Assembly (NCBI GenBank): GCA_027924585.1
Contig: BSBM01000260.1
Location: forward strand, 15,141,001 to 15,205,000
Direction: 5' to 3'
From: Larix kaempferi
Taxonomy: Eukaryota > Streptophyta > Pinopsida > Pinales > Pinaceae
Length of the DNA: 64,000 nt
The notes below the pieces were generated by a model. That model saw only the letters and a program-made list of their open reading frames with translations. It made no database searches and had not been told where the DNA came from. The number at the start of each line of letters is the position of its first letter. The first letter of the stretch is position 1. The translations under genes were made by a program, and so were the position numbers. This document shows, one piece after another, positions 57,960 to 64,000 of the stretch.

Positions 57960-58500
57960 AATTTTATGTGCGGATGCAATACCAGAAAGAGTATCCTAGG
58001 AACATTTATGTGCCTAAGCATGATTGGAAAGATCTCCCAGGACTGATTACATGCATCTCCTTCACAATACCTTTAAAGAGCATCCCAGGAACATTTATGT
58101 GCCGCAACACGACCGGCAAGATCTCTAAAGAGCATCCCAGGACTTATTATGAGCACGCAGCTCAACCTCTCGGATCTCCAGGACTGATTACATGTGGATA
58201 GACAAAACCTTTAAAGAGCATCCCAGGAACATTTATGTGCTGTAGCACGACCGACAAGATCTCTATAGAGCATCCCAGGTTTAATTACGAGCACACAGCT
58301 CAACCTCTCGGATCTCTAGGACTGATTACATGTCTCCGTAGTAATACCTCATCCCAGGACTGATTACGAGCACACAGCTCAACCTATCGGATATCTGAGG
58401 ACTGATTACATACTACATAGCAATACCAGAAAGAGTATCCCAGGAACATTTATGTGCCGCAGCACGATCGGCAAGATCTCCCAGGACTGATTACATGCTA
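57960..58500. repeat. Complex tandem repeat between Copia pol and 3' LTR
   Basis: Units of CATCCCAGGAACATTTATGT...CGACCGGCAAGATCTC alternate with CAGCTCAACCTCTCGGATCT and AGGACTGATTACATG. The last word recurs at least five times, at about 80-150-bp spacing. It forms a higher-order array in the 3' untranslated part of the antisense Copia. Confidence 0.82.
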
Positions 58501-58509
58501 TTTGCACAA

Positions 58510-59043
58510 CCTGCCACATATCATCTCTGACCTCCAAGTATCAACCTGACACTCATGATCCAACGGATCATCATCGCACAAAGCATCATCCTGATGCTCA
58601 TGATCACACTGATCATCATCACTGTACCATCCTGATACATATCATCTGGAGCAACACCCTGAAGCTCGTCATCATGATCATCTTGATCATATAATGCATC
58701 CACCTGATGCATACCAAGTATCTACCTGATACATATCATTATACATGATCCACTTGATCATACAGTGTATCCACCTGATACAAATACAAATACATGATAC
58801 ATATCAACATACATGATCTACCTGATCATACAATGTATCCACATGATACATATACAGATATATGGTCCAAGCATCCAACATGATGCATATACAAAATACA
58901 TACAAATGATCCAATCGATCATATCCAGCATCCAACATGATGCATACATACATATACATATAAATGATCCAATTGATCATATCCAGCATCCAACATGATG
59001 CGTACATACATATACATATAAATGATCCAACTGATCATACAAA
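58510..59043. repeat. GATCAT-rich and 57-bp tandem repeats in Copia 3' region
   Basis: 58540-58860 is built from TGATCATCATC, CATCCACCTGATACATA and CTGATGC words. 58871-59043 contains three copies of a unit of about 57 bp beginning GCATCCAACATGATGC and ending ATGATCCAA.TGATCATA. Confidence 0.85.
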
Positions 59044-59152
59044 GCAGAAACTAGAACATCATCCCAATGCTCATAATCCAACGCTTACATCCACAGCCAT
59101 GTGAAGGATCCTCCTTCCAACATGCTTGAAATGGCTTCAGCAAATGTGTCCA

Positions 59153-60590
59153 TCACTTCTTAGTCGAAGTGTCGTCAATCTGAAGAACACCAAGCCTCTC
59201 TCTAAAGTACTCGAACTTCACTCTGGCTAGTGGCTTCGCTAGCACATTTGCAATCTGCTCATCCGTCGCAACATACAGGAGCTTCACCGCTCCTCTCTGT
59301 ATCATATCCCTAATATGGTGATATTTGATCTCTATGTGTTTCGACCTGTCGTGGAACACCGGGTTCTCGGATAGCTTCACACAACTCTGGTTGTCACAAA
59401 AGATACCAGTAGCCTCCAGCGGGAGATCAAATAACTCAGACAGTAGCTTCCAGAGCCATACTGCCTCACAACTAGCTGAACATGCTGCAACATACTCTGC
59501 CTCGGCGGTACTCAGTGCTATGCAGGATTGCTTCCTGCTAAACCAAGAGATCACACCTGATCCCATACTGAAGCAGCACCCAAGAGTGCTCTTCTTATCT
59601 GCAGCACTGCCTGCCTAGTGTGAATCAACATAACCCTGCAGGTTAAACTTTTGATTCGCATCATACTTGAGCCCATAGTCAACCATACCCTTCAGGTACC
59701 TCAGAATATGATTTACAGCAACCAGGTGAACACTCCCTGGATCTGTCTGGAACTGGCTCAATGTGTTCACCGCAAAGCAAATATCTGGTCTCGTGTTCGT
59801 CAGGTACATCAAGGACCCAATCATCTGACGATACATAGAGACATCAACCGGCTCAGATTAAGCATCACAAAGAAGCTTCAGATTCGATGCCACAGGTGTG
59901 GCCATGGCCTTGCAATCCATCATCTCGAACCTCTTCAAGATCTCTATTGCATACTTTCCTTGTCTAAGGAAGATTCCATCTACACTCTGCCACACCTCCA
60001 TGCCAAAAACAAATAGCGCATCATCCCCAAGTTCTTCATCTCGAACTTGGCAGCAAGCTTCCGTTGTGTGTAGGCAATCAATCTGTCATCTCCTGTTACA
60101 AACAAGTCATCCACATACAGGAGTAGAATCACAGGATTCCCTTCCTCAACCTTGTAGTAAAGGTTGGAATCCGCTTCACTCTTGGTAAAGCCCAAACTGG
60201 ATAGAAAGCTGCCTATCCTACCAAGTTCTGCACATATATGACTCCCTGTTATGTATTTCAAAACCGAGTGGCTGCTCCACATATACTTCCTCTTCAACTA
60301 CACCATTCAAGAAAGCAGTCTTGACATCCATTTGGTGTATTTTCCATTTCATTGCTGCAGCCATGGCAAGTACTTTTCTAATGGAAGTATACCTGGCTAC
60401 AGGAGCAAAAGTCTCTATGCTACCACCTGCAGCATGCTTGATCTTGTAGATCCTCTTGGAAGTCACTACAGACTCCCCTTCAGGTCTTGGGACTGCATCC
60501 CAAACATCTTCATGATCGACTGGTACTCCTTGATCATGGCATTCTTCCCAAATCCTGTGAACTTCAATATCTTCAATATTTTCAATAGAT
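59153..60590 (-). pseudogene. Antisense Copia RT-RNase H, relatively young
   Basis: On minus, 60590-59980 is the RT: IKEYQSIMK, SKRIYKIKHAAGGSIE, ARYTSIRKVLAMAAAM, HQMDVKTAFLNGVVEEEVY, LLLYVDDLFVTGDDR and FEMKNLGMMRYL. 59836-59153 is RT thumb plus RNase H: MYRQMIGSLMYLTNTRPDI, then one stop, KKSTLGCC, WFSRKQSCIALSTAEAEYV, FCDNQSCVKLSENPVFHD and ANVLAKPLARVKFEYF. Only a handful of stops or shifts occur, and the last 137 codons of RNase H are open. Gag, protease, integrase and the 5' LTR are not joined to it; sequence upstream of 60590 is unrelated. Confidence 0.92.
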
Positions 60591-60594
60591 AACT

Positions 60595-62240
60595 TTGTTG
60601 CTGAACAAATGTTGTAGTCCTTCTTTTGTAGGTGATGGTATACGATCTTTCCTACACAACAAGTTAAATTGCATGATTAGAAAACATCTCATAGTTTTTA
60701 GAACAAATTCTTACACATAAAGAAATATGTCATACAGTCATGCAATTATCTTAGCCAATGCTTCAATACAACATTTATCCATATTCCATAACTTTCTAGA
60801 TGCCTTCCAATCTCTACCAGAGAGTGTGCACAACTCTAACATGTCCGCAAAGAGGTTTCATTCTAGATAAGTAGCAATGGAATGTTGTACAGTGCCATAG
60901 GCCACTTGCCCATGTATATTAGTAGTGTACTGTTCATCAATGCAACTATTCTAATATGCATAATACACAACCTAATTCTAGGAACATAAGCATATACATC
61001 ATTGAATAACATTATGTAAGAAATGACAATTCAAATACTTATCTTTGTTTGGTTGGTGGGTGGACTCCCTCTGAATCTTTGCAACTCCATTCTGATGTGG
61101 ATTGTGAGAAGTGGTCAACTCCCTCTGAATATCTGCATCCTTGCAGAAACTACTGAAGTGTGCTAATTTGCTTTCTTACAGGAACAACTGGAGTGTGCTC
61201 CCTCTTGATCTTTGCTTCCTGAATTACCTGTCCTTGAACTTACATCCATCCTTAATCACTATGCATGCTTATTAGTATCATCATTGTGTTATCCTTGAGG
61301 TCTCATACATAATCACACATTTATTAGTATAATCTTAATACTATCAAAACACAATAATCTTAAACATGTATATTCATGATCATTCATAGATAATAAACAT
61401 TAGTATCGTAGGACTCTTTTGATTAGTTAAATCATCAATGCATAAACTCGTGATTACTCAAACCTATACCTTCATGATTCTTCTGGTTAGTCACATCATC
61501 AATTATGGTGAGAAACATAATAAGCATACAACCATGACTATTCAAACTTATGACTTCATGAATAATCATTATCAACAACACAACAGTATAAGATAATAAC
61601 ACAAGGTAGGATTCTAGCTTGATATAGGAAAAACATACCTGGATTAGCATGCTAGCTACTTATGTCTAACATACCCGCATAATGTCTTCTGGTTTTCTTC
61701 AAAGACTTGTGCTAGTAACCTGCATGTCTCATAAGTTAACCATTGTAAAACCAAGTTATACATACCTCGTAAGTAGATCTTCTATGTGATCCATGACAAT
61801 AGATGAATCTTTGTCTTCATGTCACCATGATCATATGTTCTTGAAGTAGAACATGATTTGTCTTTCTTGGTGTACCTTTTATGTTAGCAGACAACATAAA
61901 CCTCATACAACACCATAATGCATTAGTACAATCATAAGTGTCAACACCCTAACCAATGAATATCTTCTATCATGCATTCATAATTTTGTTAAGGTGATAC
62001 GACAAATCTAAAATCAAGATTGTACTAACCGTAATAACATAAAGACAAACTTACCATAAAATTAATCATGAACAAATCTCGAAACATACCTCGATGAGTC
62101 ATACCTGTTGAGATCGCTTGTAATCTTCTTATGTAAGGCCTTAGCCTCATCTCCCTCTGAAACAGGAACTTCTTCACTTATGCAGGTGACCAATACATCT
62201 TCTTCTAGGATTAACCCAATCCACTTGATTTGAAAGAACT
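60595..62240. other. AT-rich DNA without recognised gene
   Basis: A short imperfect tandem repeat at about 61060-61210 repeats CTCCCTCTGAAT.TTTGC three times. No other feature is seen; open frames are short. Confidence 0.5.
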
Positions 62241-62255
62241 AGACCTGGAGCTGGA

Positions 62256-63040
62256 TTAGGGTTTGTCAGAGAAACCCAAAAAATTCAAACTTTGAATGTC
62301 CACATCTCTTCTTTGAGTTTGGACGCCATCTTCAATATCTCCAATGATGAGTTCTTCTGGATGGTTTCTTTGGACTGCTCTGGATGGTGTCTTCTGAGTC
62401 CTCTGATCCCTATGTACTATTTTGGGTGTCTTGGTTTCCATGGTTTCTTGGACTCCTTGTTCCTCTTCATCTTCGTTGAATTCTTCCTCAACACAGGAAG
62501 TATCATTTGACTCCTTTTCTTCTTGAATCTATGTCTTTTTTGGCTTCTCTTCATATATTTTGGCATCTATACTCTCTACAATTCTTCTTAACCTCTTGTT
62601 ATAACACTTATATGCCTTCTTATGATAGAATATCCCAAAAGCATGCCTTTATTGTCCTTGTATTAAATTTTCCTAAATTATCTTCATTGATTTTTATATA
62701 ACACTTGCTTCCAGAAAATCTAAAATACTCAATTGATGTTGGTCTTCATTTTCATAATTCATAGGGAGTTTTGTCAATATTTACTCTTAGTTGAGATCTG
62801 TTCATTATATTTACTGTTGTTGCAACAAATTCTCTCCAAAAGGTTTCTGCTAGGTTAGCTTCGAGTAGCATGGTCCTTGCTGTCTCTTGCGTTGTCATGT
62901 TTTTCCTCTCAGTTATTCCATTTTGTTGAGTATTTCTTGTCACATTGAATTGTCTTTGAATTCCATTTTATTCACAAAAAATATTCAAATCTTTTGAGAT
63001 AAATTCCCCTCCATTGTTATATCTTAGACATTGTATTTTG
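62256..63040 (-). pseudogene. Copia integrase relic of another lineage
   Basis: On minus, 63040-62752 reads CLRYNNGGEFISKDLNIFCE, a stop, NGIQRQFNV, TRNTQQNGITERKN, MTTQETARTMLLEANLAE, FWREFVATTVNIMNRSQL and KTPYEL. This is the second half of the integrase core. In CLRTDNGGEF the catalytic Asp has become Asn (RYNNGG). Further on follow AYKCYNKRLRRIVESI and QRNHPEELIIGDIEDGVQTQ (62256-62440), the integrase C-terminal extension before RT. RT is missing. It is not the integrase of the antisense Copia next door, whose sequence type differs. Confidence 0.85.
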
Positions 63041-63059
63041 TATGCACTTTCATTTTCTA

Positions 63060-64000
63060 GAAAACTGGGCATTTCTAGGTTGGAATTTGAAGTGAAAAAT
63101 ATTTCTTATGGACTATTTTGTTCGTCAAATACTATCTATATTTTATAGAACTCATAAAAAAAACTCGATAAATCAATAAAACATTTGCATCTAATATTGA
63201 AATCATCATTTTTTACGGATGATATTTTTTCTAAATTCCTACCCTAACCACCATGACCATAATGTCCATATGGGAAGGAATACATCCCGTCCATATGCTA
63301 GAGGGAATAAATCAAGATACCAATTGAGTCACCTCTGGTGTCACGTTGTTTTGCTTCTTTAACGTAGCAATTTGGGCTCAAGAATAACTTATATTAAAAT
63401 TAAATATTAAGGTGAAAATAATAAGTATTAGAACATATCAAAAGTCAACCATCAACATAGAGTATCAAAGCCAATTGTCGTATGTTGAAATCACCACTAA
63501 TCACAACATTTAATAGTTAGTTTAATGGAGAGAATGGATGAATATATATATAACGACAAGAAGTAAAGAGAAACAATATTAAAAGGTGGAAATAAAGTAT
63601 AGGGAAAGTGAAGAATATCTATAAATTTTGAAAGGTTGTAATAACAAGGTAAGATTAAACATGGATAAATGAGTTTAAAATTTTTCTAGGCATGGAAAAG
63701 TTTTGTTTTGACATCATCTTGCTGGGATTTTTTAAAATATATAGAATTTTTAATGATATTGTTTTATGGTTAAAGTTTTCGAACTATAAAATTTGGACAA
63801 TTTTTTATTAGATTTGGAAAATATTTTCGGTGAAAAACGGTTGAGTTTGTTTACTTTTTAACATAATATTTAAACACGAAATTCATTCTTACTTTATTAC
63901 TATATGTTAGTAAAAGACATCCCACTTGCAAGAATAAACAAACTTGCCCATGGTAGAATGATAATAAAATTATTAGTATTTATGTTATAAAAAATGTATT
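63060..64000. other. AT-rich DNA, no gene seen
   Basis: Low-complexity AT-rich sequence with no open frame of note and no recognised repeat. Confidence 0.55.

Overview
This is a plant nuclear window from a large, repeat-dominated genome. A gymnosperm is the best guess, because Copia, Gypsy and L1 relics match lineages I know from conifers and the introns are kilobases long. I see one host gene. It is the 3' part of a KIN-7 kinesin, with six colinear exons from 12619 to 18914 on + that end in a C-terminal RING finger. Nearly everything else is decayed, nested transposable element (TE) sequence plus one plastid DNA insert. I find no bacterial-type operon, CRISPR array or new multi-gene system. 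The new material is in how the repeats are nested and in a few structured non-coding elements.

Region 1-12250: a broken Copia element (pol 1-2597 and 3789-3895, 3' LTR about 3896-4855) carries a 1,191-bp solo LTR in its RNase H region with a 5-bp target duplication (ATGAG). Next to it is an L1-type LINE on - (4863-7258). Its upstream segment is inverted (7259-7303 and 11746-12250), as expected from twin priming. A 4,432-bp solo LTR (7309-11740, duplication GTGCC) sits inside that inverted arm.

Region 12251-19600: KIN-7 exons. The 3.7-kb first visible intron holds a Gypsy RNase H relic, an AT-rich repeat end and an LTR-like piece.

Region 19620-29660: a Copia gag relic is cut twice. One cut is an AT-rich insertion carrying a second copy of the 1.19-kb solo LTR (20490-21681, duplication ATATA). 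The other is a second giant solo LTR on - (22276-27336, duplication ATGCC), itself holding a 994-bp hAT-like element (duplication GCTGGACC). Then come a 47-bp-arm hairpin with a hammerhead-like loop, an LTR end with a perfect tRNA-Met primer site, and a Gypsy gag.

Region 29690-35530: a hAT transposase relic is split by a 1,210-bp hAT-like element (duplication AAAAAAAC). It is followed by a LINE relic on -, a Copia protease/integrase relic, a 784-bp hAT-like element and another LTR end with primer site.

Region 35530-48640: mostly unrecognised AT-rich DNA. It contains an LTR-like piece, a decayed plastid trnI-trnA insert (about 40660-41000 on -), a Copia RT relic and several tandem repeats.

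Region 48640-64000: a second L1-type LINE on + (to 52122) is cut by a 4.27-kb LTR that leads to a primer site and Gypsy gag (56390-57040). That gag is cut by a younger antisense Copia (57083-60590) with minisatellites between pol and LTR. A Copia integrase relic (62256-63040 on -) and AT-rich DNA finish the window.
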